64,000 nt of DNA from Hyphobacterium sp. CCMP332 (GTDB lineage: Bacteria; Bacteroidota; Bacteroidia; Cytophagales; CCMP332). The notes under the pieces were generated by a model, which did no database searches, was not told the origin of the DNA, and worked only from the letters and a program-made list of their open reading frames with translations. The stretch covers positions 1,962,001-2,026,000 of the forward strand of contig CP058647.1 in assembly GCA_014323545.1 (NCBI GenBank), read 5' to 3'. Positions 8,324-16,159 of the stretch are shown here, piece by piece; the first letter of the stretch is position 1; each line of letters starts with the position of its first letter. The position numbers and the translations under genes are program-made.

Positions 8324-9274
8324 TTGTCATTTGTCGCCGGGGGCGGCCTGATCTGGTATACTTATCGAAACGAAAACATTGGCGATGTAATATCTAAAAT
8401 CAAAGATGCACACTTTGAATTTATATTACTTTCTTTTTTGGCTATGATTTTAAGTCATATTGCCAGAGCCTATCGATGGAACCAATTGTACCAAACCATG
8501 GGATTTAACCCGGGTACGGGACGATCATTTCTGGCTGTTATGTTTGGATATTTTATGAATCTGGCAATACCCAGGGCCGGTGAAATTTCCAGATGTGCGA
8601 TTTTGCGTAAAACAGATAAAATTCCTTTAGAAGAAAGTATAGGAACAGTGGTCGCCGAAAGAGCATTTGATCTGCTTACGATTATTGTTATCGTAGCACT
8701 TGCCTTTTTATTCAATTATGAACTGTTCAATCAAATATTAAGTGCCACACAAAATACCAATGGTGAGAGTACTTCTGAAGGTTCGAGCTATTTGCTTTGG
8801 ATTTTTATTGGAATACTTTCTGTACTTTTCTTTATGTATCTGCTCAGAAGAAGACTAATGAGATATCGGTTTTTTGCAAAGATTGGAGCCTCATTGCAAA
8901 AAGTAGGTACCGGAATTATGAGCATCAAACACGTTGAAAACAAATTCATGTTTCTTTTCAATACAGTGGTGATTTGGGTAATGTACTTCTTGGCAAGTTA
9001 TGTTGTATTTTTTGCCATTCCCGCTACTTCACATTTAGGATTGGATGTGGCGCTTACCTTATTAATTGTAAGCACAATGGCAATGATAGTCCCTGTTCCT
9101 GCCGGCAGCGCATATCCTCTTTTTGTACAAACAGCTTTAACCATTTATGGAGTTTCAACTTCAGATGGTAAAGTATACGCTACAGTAATGTACGGATCCA
9201 CGGTACTTATGATATTTATAATTGGCGGAATATCATTTTTAATTGCGGCCTGGCTGGCAAGTAAAAGCGAATGA
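8324..9274 (+). CDS. lysylphosphatidylglycerol-synthase-TM / UPF0104 family membrane protein
   Basis: An integral membrane protein of about 316-324 residues with about eight hydrophobic segments, typical of the flippase-like domain of MprF relatives. Family marks include ARAYRWNQL, IPRAGEISRC and VVAERAFDLL. The substrate is unknown; such proteins move or modify lipids. No ATG is available at the 5' end: the frame opens after a stop at 8276. The candidates are a TTG at 8324 or a CTG at 8300, and the latter gives the more family-like opening LKKTIIYIL. The stop overlaps the next ATG by 4 bases (ATGA), indicating coupling. Confidence 0.85.
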   Translation: MSFVAGGGLIWYTYRNENIGDVISKIKDAHFEFILLSFLAMILSHIARAYRWNQLYQTMGFNPGTGRSFLAVMFGYFMNLAIPRAGEISRCAILRKTDKIPLEESIGTVVAERAFDLLTIIVIVALAFLFNYELFNQILSATQNTNGESTSEGSSYLLWIFIGILSVLFFMYLLRRRLMRYRFFAKIGASLQKVGTGIMSIKHVENKFMFLFNTVVIWVMYFLASYVVFFAIPATSHLGLDVALTLLIVSTMAMIVPVPAGSAYPLFVQTALTIYGVSTSDGKVYATVMYGSTVLMIFIIGGISFLIAAWLASKSE

Positions 9275-9750
9275 TTGTTACAGAGAGAAAAATAAGTACA
9301 CTTAAGGACTTTCTTGTATTAAGAGACAAACTTAAAAAGAAAGGCAAAAAACTTGTTTTTAGTAATGGCTGTTTTGATATCGTACACTTAGGACATATCG
9401 ATTATTTACAAAAGGCCAGAAACTTAGGTGACTTTTTAGTTCTTGGGCTTAATAGTGATAAAAGCGTCAGAATGCTCAAAGGTGAAGGCAGGCCTATAAT
9501 TGATGAGGCGTCACGTGCCAGATTAATGGCTTCCATGGAATTTATCGATGCTGTCATTTTGTTTGATGATTTAACTCCTAAAGAACTTATAAATGCCATT
9601 TTGCCAGATATTTTGGTCAAAGGGGATGATTATTTAATAAAAGATATTGTTGGCTCAAATGTTGTTATCGAGCATGGAGGTGAGGTCAAAACTATTTCCT
9701 TGGTGAAAGGGTATTCGACTTCAAAAATTATAGAGAAAATAAAATCTTAA
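9271..9750 (+). CDS. rfaE2: D-glycero-beta-D-manno-heptose 1-phosphate adenylyltransferase
   Basis: A 159-residue nucleotidyltransferase that activates heptose-1-phosphate to ADP-heptose for lipopolysaccharide core. The cytidylyltransferase-type signature HLGH is at residues 39-42 (GCFDIVHLGHIDYL), and the family RPI..E..R segment follows. The separate kinase half (as in fused HldE) is not in this window. The ATG overlaps the stop of the preceding membrane-protein gene. Related nucleotidyltransferases for glycerol-3-phosphate or FAD are less likely given the GEGRPI-type sequence. Confidence 0.88.
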   Translation: MIVTERKISTLKDFLVLRDKLKKKGKKLVFSNGCFDIVHLGHIDYLQKARNLGDFLVLGLNSDKSVRMLKGEGRPIIDEASRARLMASMEFIDAVILFDDLTPKELINAILPDILVKGDDYLIKDIVGSNVVIEHGGEVKTISLVKGYSTSKIIEKIKS

Positions 9751-9753
9751 GCC

Positions 9754-10446
9754 ATGTATATATTAATAATAATACTATTTGCTATAGTCAGCTTTGCAGT
9801 GCAAGCAAGATTAAAAAGTAAATTCAAAAAATACTCACAAACACAACTTTCCAGTAATCTAACGGGCAAAGAAATAGCTGAAAAAATGCTCAGGGATAGT
9901 GGAATTTACGATGTTAAGGTCACTCATGTGCCGGGGAAATTAACTGATCATTACAATCCTGCTTCAAAAACAGTCAATTTGAGCGAAGAAGTATATTTTG
10001 GGAGAAATGCCGCAGCTGCTGCGGTAGCTTCACATGAATGTGGTCATGCAGTGCAACACGCCAATGCATATAGTTTTCTTGAGTTCCGGTCAGCCATGGT
10101 TCCAATTCAAAATGTCAGTGCAAGAATTATCAACATCGTATTTATAATGATGTTTTTTGGTGCATTCTTTCTTCAGGGAGCAATTCCTATGGAAATGGCT
10201 TTACTCGTAATTATTGGATGCTACGCAGTGTTTACACTCTTTGCTTTCATCACACTACCTGTCGAATTTGATGCGAGTAAAAGAGCTCTGGCCTGGATAA
10301 GCAATCAGGGAGTTGTTAATGCTAATGAACACAATATGGCAAAAGATGCATTAAAATGGGCAGCAATGACTTATGTAGTAGCAGCCATTGCTTCTTTAGT
10401 TACGTTGATGTATTGGATAATGATGTTTTTGGGTAGAAGAGATTAA
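9754..10446 (+). CDS. YugP-type zinc metallopeptidase, membrane
   Basis: A 230-residue putative membrane protease. The zinc motif HExxH is present as HECGH at residues 94-98 (VASHECGHAVQHA). One N-terminal hydrophobic segment and three further segments at about 130-155, 157-178 and 205-226 anchor it. DHYNPASKTVNLSEEVY before the motif is typical of the family. The substrate is unknown. It starts 4 bases after rfaE2, in the same transcription unit. Confidence 0.9.
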   Translation: MYILIIILFAIVSFAVQARLKSKFKKYSQTQLSSNLTGKEIAEKMLRDSGIYDVKVTHVPGKLTDHYNPASKTVNLSEEVYFGRNAAAAAVASHECGHAVQHANAYSFLEFRSAMVPIQNVSARIINIVFIMMFFGAFFLQGAIPMEMALLVIIGCYAVFTLFAFITLPVEFDASKRALAWISNQGVVNANEHNMAKDALKWAAMTYVVAAIASLVTLMYWIMMFLGRRD

Positions 10447-10467
10447 ATAACACAAAATAAACAATAA

Positions 10468-11607
10468 ATGGATTTTCAGTTAACGGAAGAGCAGATAGCG
10501 GTAAGAGAAGCAGCGAAAGACTTTGCTCAAAAGGAATTGCTTCCGGGTGTAATAGACCGTGATACGAAACAGGAGGTTCCCCTGAAACAATTAAAAATGA
10601 TGGGAGAATTGGGATTTATGGGCATGATGGTGGACCCAAAATACAATGGTGGAGGAATGGATACTGTTTCGTATGTTCTTGCTATGGAGGAAATTTCTAA
10701 AATTGACGCTTCTGCTTCTGTTGCAATGTCAGTTAACAATTCCTTGGTTTGTTGGGGTCTTGAAACCTATGGTACAGAAGAACAAAAGGAAAAATATCTC
10801 AAGAAGCTGGCAAGCGGTGAAATGATAGGTGCTTTTTGCCTTTCAGAACCCGAAGCGGGATCAGATGCCACTTCGCAAAAAACAACGGCGATAGACAAAG
10901 GAGATCATTACCTATTAAATGGAACAAAAAACTGGATTACAAACGGGGGTATTGCAGATGTTTGCCTTGTAATAGCTCAAACATATCCTGAAAAAAAACA
11001 CAAGGGCATCAATGCACTTATTGTTGAAAAAGGATTAGAAGGATTTGTGGTAGGTAAAAAAGAAGACAAACTTGGAATAAGGGGCTCGGATACACATTCG
11101 CTCATGTTTTCAGATGTAAAGGTGCCAAAAGAGAACCGAATTGGCGAAGATGGTTTTGGATTCACCTTTGCTATGAAAGTACTCGATGGAGGCAGGATTG
11201 GTATTGCTTCACAGGCTTTGGGAATTGCAAGTGGGGCCTATGAATTGTCTCTTCAATATTCAAAAGAACGAAAGGCTTTTGGTAAGGAAATTTCAAAACA
11301 TCAGGCAATCCAGTTTAAATTGGCCGATATGGCTACGCAAATTGAAGCAGCAAGGCTATTGTGTTTAAAAGCCGCAAAACTTAAAGATGATCATGAAGAC
11401 TATGCAACTGCAAGTGCTATGGCAAAGTTGTATTCTTCAAAAGTAGCCATGGACACAACAATTGAAGCAGTTCAGGTACATGGTGGTTATGGATACGTAA
11501 AAGAGTTTCATGTAGAGCGGCTGATGCGCGATGCTAAAATCACTCAAATCTATGAGGGGACTTCGGAGATTCAAAAAATAGTTATATCCAGAAGCATCCT
11601 ATCGTAA
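10468..11607 (+). CDS. acyl-CoA dehydrogenase
   Basis: FAD enzyme that introduces a trans-2,3 double bond in acyl-CoA during fatty-acid or amino-acid degradation. At 379 residues it is full length. The FAD-binding stretch CLSEPEAGSDA, the WITNGG motif and the catalytic glutamate E363 in IYEGTSEIQ are present, with VHGGYGY before it. Overall this resembles short-chain/butyryl-CoA dehydrogenases. An intrinsic terminator follows within 30 bases. The 3-hydroxybutyryl-CoA dehydrogenase at 22884 may act in the same pathway; that is inference. Confidence 0.95.
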   Translation: MDFQLTEEQIAVREAAKDFAQKELLPGVIDRDTKQEVPLKQLKMMGELGFMGMMVDPKYNGGGMDTVSYVLAMEEISKIDASASVAMSVNNSLVCWGLETYGTEEQKEKYLKKLASGEMIGAFCLSEPEAGSDATSQKTTAIDKGDHYLLNGTKNWITNGGIADVCLVIAQTYPEKKHKGINALIVEKGLEGFVVGKKEDKLGIRGSDTHSLMFSDVKVPKENRIGEDGFGFTFAMKVLDGGRIGIASQALGIASGAYELSLQYSKERKAFGKEISKHQAIQFKLADMATQIEAARLLCLKAAKLKDDHEDYATASAMAKLYSSKVAMDTTIEAVQVHGGYGYVKEFHVERLMRDAKITQIYEGTSEIQKIVISRSILS

Positions 11608-11636
11608 GGAAACGGTGGTCAATATTGGAATTTTTC

Positions 11637-11663
11637 AAAACACTCTTCGGAGTGTTTTTTTTT
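11637..11663 (+). terminator. intrinsic terminator after the acyl-CoA dehydrogenase gene
   Basis: The inverted repeat CACTC-TTCG-GAGTG is extended by AAAA on the left and pairs into a run of nine T. The TTCG tetraloop with a U-tract is a textbook rho-independent terminator. It closes the panC-to-dehydrogenase run. Confidence 0.9.
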
Positions 11664-11694
11664 GATTTGTGAAATTTACTAAATTACATGCCCT

Positions 11695-11725
11695 TTTGTT
11701 AATGCATTTTACTAAGATAAATTTG
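11695..11725 (+). promoter_or_regulatory. promoter of the AraC-family gene
   Basis: TTTG (11695-11698), exactly 19 bases, then TAAATTTG (11718-11725). This is a perfect match to the Bacteroidota promoter consensus. The ATG follows 19 bases later. Confidence 0.75.
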
Positions 11726-11744
11726 GATTTATCAAACTCCAACA

Positions 11745-12668
11745 ATGGAGGACTACAATAAAATATTAGAAAGTTTAAGTATTAAGTTTACCAGTTTGAG
11801 GAATGTTAAAGTTCTTCAGCCTCATAAGGTTTTCAATTTCTATGACTTTGAGAATACTATTATCTTGGTTCACAATGGAGAAATCTCCACAGAGAATGGG
11901 CAGGTTACTGCAGCGCAGGGCGATTTATTGTTCATACCCGCGGGAAAAACGATTACTATAAGTTTTGGAAAGGGTAGTTTTACTGAATTACAACAGGAGA
12001 AATACTTAGTTGATAAAAGCAAGTTTGTTAGCTATACTAAAGAAAGGGTACCGGCGCTCAATCCTGAAGGATCCTATAGTGTATTATCATTTGAAGCTAA
12101 AATATTTGATTCAGTCAATTTTTATTCATCACTGGACATACCTCCATTTTTAATTAAGGAGCGGCCGGCGATTGTAAATCTTATTTTAGATACGATCAAA
12201 GAGGAATTTACAGAATTGCCGGGCAAGGAGCGCATAAAAAAATGCAATACTGAAATAATAGTTTTGGATATATTTCGCTATATCCTAGACCATAAAATAT
12301 TTATTGAAAAGCTTGCAACAAATTTGAATTATTTCAAAGACCCAAGACTTATTGATATTTTTAATTTTATCAAAACAAATTTGGGTGGAGATCTTTCAAA
12401 CAGAGTTTTGGCCAATGTTGCCAATGTTTCAGAAGATTATGTAGGCCAGTATTTCAAATCAATGACCGGCATTAACCCACAGGATTATATCGAATATCAG
12501 AGAATGGAGAAATCCGTTGGGCTTTTAAGAACTACAAAAAAGAGCATTCGGGAAATTGGAATTGAAGTAGGATATAAGGACACTGCCTATTTCTGCAGAA
12601 GATTCAAAATGATGTTTGGAATTTCTGCAGGTAAAATGAGAAAAAGAGAGTCATTGGTCAGAGCCTGA
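11745..12668 (+). CDS. AraC family transcriptional regulator
   Basis: A 307-residue regulator. The N-terminal ~110 residues look like a cupin-type sensing domain (LVHNGEISTENGQ, GDLLFIPAGKTITI). The C-terminal ~100 residues contain the two helix-turn-helix units of AraC proteins (LANVANVSEDYVGQYFKSMT and IREIGIEVGYKDTAYFCRRF). It is monocistronic between a terminator and a convergent gene whose stop abuts its own. The ligand and targets are unknown. Confidence 0.92.
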   Translation: MEDYNKILESLSIKFTSLRNVKVLQPHKVFNFYDFENTIILVHNGEISTENGQVTAAQGDLLFIPAGKTITISFGKGSFTELQQEKYLVDKSKFVSYTKERVPALNPEGSYSVLSFEAKIFDSVNFYSSLDIPPFLIKERPAIVNLILDTIKEEFTELPGKERIKKCNTEIIVLDIFRYILDHKIFIEKLATNLNYFKDPRLIDIFNFIKTNLGGDLSNRVLANVANVSEDYVGQYFKSMTGINPQDYIEYQRMEKSVGLLRTTKKSIREIGIEVGYKDTAYFCRRFKMMFGISAGKMRKRESLVRA

Positions 12669-13403
12669 CTATTTTAAATAAGCCGAGTTTAATTCTTCGA
12701 GACTGACTTCATTGTTTTGCAACGCATTTCCAATTACCACAATATCTGCTCCTGCATCAAAAGCCTTCTCCATTTGTCCATAATTTCGAATTCCACCACC
12801 CACGATTAATGGGCCTCTTATTTCATTTTTTACAGCACTGATTACACGTGAAGGAATTGGATTCTTTGCACCGCTTCCGGCATCTAAATAGGTTATTTTC
12901 AAACCTAAATATTGTCCTGCTAGCGCTGTACACGCGGCAATATCAGGTTTGTCAGCAGGAATTGGCACTGTATTACTCATATATTGTACTGTAGTTGATT
13001 TACCTCCATCTATGAGCATATAAGCAGTAGGTAATACTTCTATTTTAGCTTCTTTGATTAATGGGGCAGAAATGACTTGTTGACCGATCAAATAGTCGGG
13101 ATTTCTTCCGGAAATAAGTGAAAGGAATAAAATAGCATCTGCCTTATCGGAAATATGTCCCGAGTTACCCGGAAATAAAATTACCGGTTTTGAATTTATA
13201 CTCTTCAAATTCTCTATTAGCTCATCTAAGCTTTCCTTTTTTAAAAGACTTCCTCCAACAAATAAATAACTCACATGTTTAAAATCTACAGAAAATAAAT
13301 TTTTCAGCGATTCGTTTTGATATTCATCCGGATCCAATAATAGAGCCAGCGACTTTTTTCCTTGTTGAGAATCTTTTATGATTTTACTAAGGATTCCCTC
13401 CAT
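12669..13403 (-). CDS. geranylgeranylglyceryl phosphate synthase family protein
   Basis: A 244-residue TIM-barrel prenyltransferase of the PcrB/GGGPS family. It is expected to join a polyprenyl diphosphate to glycerol-1-phosphate, the ether-lipid step of archaea. Family marks: LALLLDPDE near the start, FPGNSGHIS, YLDAGSGAKNPIP and IVGGGIRNYGQ with a phosphate-binding glycine loop (VIGNALQ) at the end. Bacteroidota carry this enzyme, but its in vivo product in them is less clear than in archaea. It overlaps the upstream membrane-protein gene by 17 bases. Confidence 0.9.
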   Translation of the reverse strand: MEGILSKIIKDSQQGKKSLALLLDPDEYQNESLKNLFSVDFKHVSYLFVGGSLLKKESLDELIENLKSINSKPVILFPGNSGHISDKADAILFLSLISGRNPDYLIGQQVISAPLIKEAKIEVLPTAYMLIDGGKSTTVQYMSNTVPIPADKPDIAACTALAGQYLGLKITYLDAGSGAKNPIPSRVISAVKNEIRGPLIVGGGIRNYGQMEKAFDAGADIVVIGNALQNNEVSLEELNSAYLK

Positions 13404-13752
13404 TACTTTGTTGTTTACTTTTGTTTAAATCCGGTAGTACAATACTCTTAGCAATTCCAATAAAAAATGGGATCGCGAGAGTTTTAAAAGCAGAGCCAAA
13501 TCGCGATGGCTTTCTTTTATATTTATTCTTAAAATTTTCTTTGTTTTCTTCTTTGTCTGAGGATTCTGAAAGGAGTTTATAAGAAAGAGCAATTCCAAGA
13601 CCAATAGAGCTCACTATTAATACGTTTTTTCCAAATTTTAAGGTGCTTTCTTCCAGATCTTCCCGAACTGATTCAAATTCTCTCCAATAGGCATCAGCCT
13701 TTTCTAATAGCTGTTTTCGTTCCGGACTTATGTAGCTGTTATTTTTACTCAT
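13387..13752 (-). CDS. small membrane-associated protein of unknown function
   Basis: A 121-residue protein, not recognised. It has an acidic N-terminal helix (residues 8-40), a hydrophobic segment at about 44-62, a very charged Lys/Glu linker (66-88) and a second hydrophobic patch at about 88-105. It sits between the holin-like gene and the GGGPS gene and overlaps both (8 and 17 bases), so the three are almost certainly cotranscribed and coupled. Confidence 0.75.
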   Translation of the reverse strand: MSKNNSYISPERKQLLEKADAYWREFESVREDLEESTLKFGKNVLIVSSIGLGIALSYKLLSESSDKEENKENFKNKYKRKPSRFGSAFKTLAIPFFIGIAKSIVLPDLNKSKQQSNGGNP

Positions 13753-14089
13753 TTTTATCGAAAATAAAGAAGTCTATTATACGATGAAATACTAATTGAA
13801 GTCTCTTACTTTTTCGCGTAAGAAAGAGTAATATCATAACAATAAAGAAAAAGGCAGCCAGTATAAAAAAACCGTAATATCTGCTATTTGTAATTTCATT
13901 AAGGTAAAAAGCCAGCCCCAGTGAAATAAAAAATAAGATCAAAAGGAAAATAAGAACGACACCAAAGAGAAAAGTTCCTTTCATTAGGTACTCGCCGCTC
14001 TGTTCTTTGATGTCCAGCTTTAACAGTTCCACACGGACTTCAACATATTTCTTAGCTATTTCAATTATCTTTTGTAAGTCGGAAACCAT
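13745..14089 (-). CDS. phage-holin-family (YqjE-like) membrane protein
   Basis: A 114-residue protein with an amphipathic N-terminal region (KKYVEVRVELLKLDIKEQ) and two strong membrane segments at about residues 39-62 and 71-90. This layout is that of the DUF1469/holin-X group of bacterial inner-membrane proteins, which despite the name are mostly chromosomal and not phage genes. It is the first gene of a three-gene unit with the unknown membrane protein and the GGGPS homologue. Confidence 0.75.
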   Translation of the reverse strand: MVSDLQKIIEIAKKYVEVRVELLKLDIKEQSGEYLMKGTFLFGVVLIFLLILFFISLGLAFYLNEITNSRYYGFFILAAFFFIVMILLFLTRKSKRLQLVFHRIIDFFIFDKNE

Positions 14090-14143
14090 ATTTCAGCTTG
14101 TTCGAAATATAAATATCGTAAAAATGAGCCCTTTGTTCGATTC

Positions 14144-15289
14144 TTATTTGAGAATTATAATCCCGGAAAAATAAATTAAGAGAAAAGGAATCAGAAAAAA
14201 AGTTACAATTATATAACCAAAACCAACCAATCTGTATTTTACAGTGGCATTTCCAAGTCGTTTGGCAATATAAATGGGTATGTTTCTTAAAACTGGGAAA
14301 GGGTAAAATATCAATACACCTAAAATATTGAAAATTAAATGAACTAAAGCAATGTCCAAGGCGGCTTCAGACTTTGAAATAGCTGCGAGCAATGCCGTTA
14401 CGGTAGTTCCAATATTCGCTCCCATTAGAAAAGGAAAGGCCTTTTCCAGACTTACCTTTTTAGTAGCTACGAGAGGGACAGTAATTGAAGTCGTTAATGA
14501 ACTTGATTGTACTACAGCGGTAATACCTGTTCCCCAAAGCAATGATTTTAAAGAATTTCCAAAAAAATACTTTTCAAACTGATCCTGCCTTTCACCTATA
14601 AAAAAGCTTCGAATAAGAAATGAAAAAATCCGAAGAGAAATAAACAGCAATACAAAGGATAAGATTACCATAATTATTCCAAATCCTTGTGTAATAGATA
14701 TAACAAAATTGCTCATTGCCTGAAGTAAAGTGAAAATGACACCCAAACTAATTCTTGAACCTTCTTCTGAATAAATATTCGATGTTAAAAACAATGCCCC
14801 CTTAGATAAAATCTTAAAAGACATTTCTAATGGAAAAAGTATGGCAGTAACGAAAATGTTAAAAAAATCATGAGCAGTTGCTGCTGCGATGGCTCTTTTA
14901 AATTGATTTTTCTTGGTTATATGCCCTAATGATACAATGGTGCTCGTGAGTGAAGTACCAATGTTTGCTCCCATTACCATGGGGATTGCACCTTCAAAAC
15001 TTAAGGTTCCTGAGGCAACAAGGGCCACAACCATTGATGTTGTTGTAGAGCTGGATTGAATTATTGCAGTTGCCAAAAGGCCAATAAACAAACTGACAAA
15101 GGGATTGGATGTGGCGGAAATTATATGCCTTGCGAAGGGTCCTCCAAATTCTTTAAAGGACATTTCCATCAGGTTAATGGAAAATAAGAAAATGAAGAGA
15201 ATAAAAATAATAAGTACAATCTTTCCAACCAACTGGGCATGCGAAAGCGAATTTCCGTACTTAAAATTCTTAAAACGGGCAATTTTCAT
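14144..15289 (-). CDS. Na/Pi cotransporter family protein
   Basis: A 381-residue membrane protein with two inverted family repeats, each carrying the QSSS signature (QSSSTTTSMVVALVASG and QSSSLTTSITVPLVA) and a GANIGT motif. Probably imports phosphate with sodium, or exports it. It lacks the C-terminal PhoU-like domain of the longer homologues. The ATG at 15289 is preferred over an in-frame opening at 15316 because the family-like sequence begins there. A terminator of the upstream ccm unit precedes it. Confidence 0.92.
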   Translation of the reverse strand: MKIARFKNFKYGNSLSHAQLVGKIVLIIFILFIFLFSINLMEMSFKEFGGPFARHIISATSNPFVSLFIGLLATAIIQSSSTTTSMVVALVASGTLSFEGAIPMVMGANIGTSLTSTIVSLGHITKKNQFKRAIAAATAHDFFNIFVTAILFPLEMSFKILSKGALFLTSNIYSEEGSRISLGVIFTLLQAMSNFVISITQGFGIIMVILSFVLLFISLRIFSFLIRSFFIGERQDQFEKYFFGNSLKSLLWGTGITAVVQSSSLTTSITVPLVATKKVSLEKAFPFLMGANIGTTVTALLAAISKSEAALDIALVHLIFNILGVLIFYPFPVLRNIPIYIAKRLGNATVKYRLVGFGYIIVTFFLIPFLLIYFSGIIILK

Positions 15290-15304
15290 AAGTCGGCAAA
15301 TATC

Positions 15305-15339
15305 ATAAAAAAGCACTTAATTGTTGAATCTCAGTGCTT
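15305..15339 (-). terminator. intrinsic terminator of the ccm/DUF2520 operon
   Basis: On the minus strand AAGCACT (15339-15333) and AGTGCTT (15317-15311) form a 7-bp stem around a 15-base loop, followed by a run of T. It lies between the DUF2520 stop and the Na/Pi transporter start. Confidence 0.7.
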
Positions 15340-15373
15340 AAATATGATTTAATAACATTTAGATCATGTTATT

Positions 15374-16159
15374 TTAGCCCTTGGTGCCATTCATAATTTG
15401 TCTGGAGATGAGTTCATAAATTTCCGCAATTTCAGGATGATCCCTCAGGAGTTTTAGATGCTCATTAATTGTCTCCATATCTCCTCTTTTTGCCGGACCT
15501 GTTTGTGCTTCAAAAGGACCCATTTCAAAAGCTTTATTAAGTGTTTCAATCACCAGTGGCTGCAAAAGCGAAAGACTTAAATTTGAGTTAATAAGAATAT
15601 CATCAGAAATGCTGAGCATGTGATTGACAAAATTATTGGCAAATACAGCTGCTAAATGAAGTTGTTTTCGTTTTTCACTGGAAACAAATGAAACATTCTT
15701 GCTAATTGACCTTGCCAATATTGTAAGCTTATCTGAAAGAGCTTCGTCAAAACTTTCCACACAAATTGGAATATTTTTGAATTCTGTTCGTCTTCCTTTG
15801 CTAAATGACTGCAAAGGGTAAAATACACCTGTTGAACCCGGAAAATCATTTAATACATCAATATGAGCAAATCCGGAACAATGAACTAGCTGAGCACTTT
15901 CCGGTGCTTTAATATCTTTAACAATAGCTCGTAAATTATCATCTTTTGCGGCTAGAAAAATTATTTCAGTATCCTCGGAAGAGAAATCATTATCATCAAT
16001 AGCCCTGGTATTGTAAAGCGAATCAGCCAATTTTTCTGCCGAATATAAGTGCAGGCTGGAAATGCTGTTTATTATATGGCCGGCATTTTCCAGACAAGGA
16101 GCCAGATTACTTGCAAGGTTACCCGCACCAATAAAAGAAATTTTAAAACTTCGAGCCAT
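15374..16159 (-). CDS. Rossmann-like and DUF2520 domain protein
   Basis: A 261-residue protein. The N-terminus is a NAD(P)-binding fold with FIGAGNLASNLAPCL. The remainder is the DUF2520 helical domain (residues ~125-255), similar in layout to F420/ketopantoate-type reductases. The substrate is unknown. It overlaps the ccmF stop (TAATG) and so ends the cytochrome c maturation operon. Whether it has any role there is not known; this neighbourhood may simply be transcriptional convenience. Confidence 0.85.
   Translation of the reverse strand: MARSFKISFIGAGNLASNLAPCLENAGHIINSISSLHLYSAEKLADSLYNTRAIDDNDFSSEDTEIIFLAAKDDNLRAIVKDIKAPESAQLVHCSGFAHIDVLNDFPGSTGVFYPLQSFSKGRRTEFKNIPICVESFDEALSDKLTILARSISKNVSFVSSEKRKQLHLAAVFANNFVNHMLSISDDILINSNLSLSLLQPLVIETLNKAFEMGPFEAQTGPAKRGDMETINEHLKLLRDHPEIAEIYELISRQIMNGTKG

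Noticed and set aside
13745-14089. Prophage remnant because of the holin-family name
   Set aside because: The family is largely chromosomal in bacteria and no other phage genes occur within the window.
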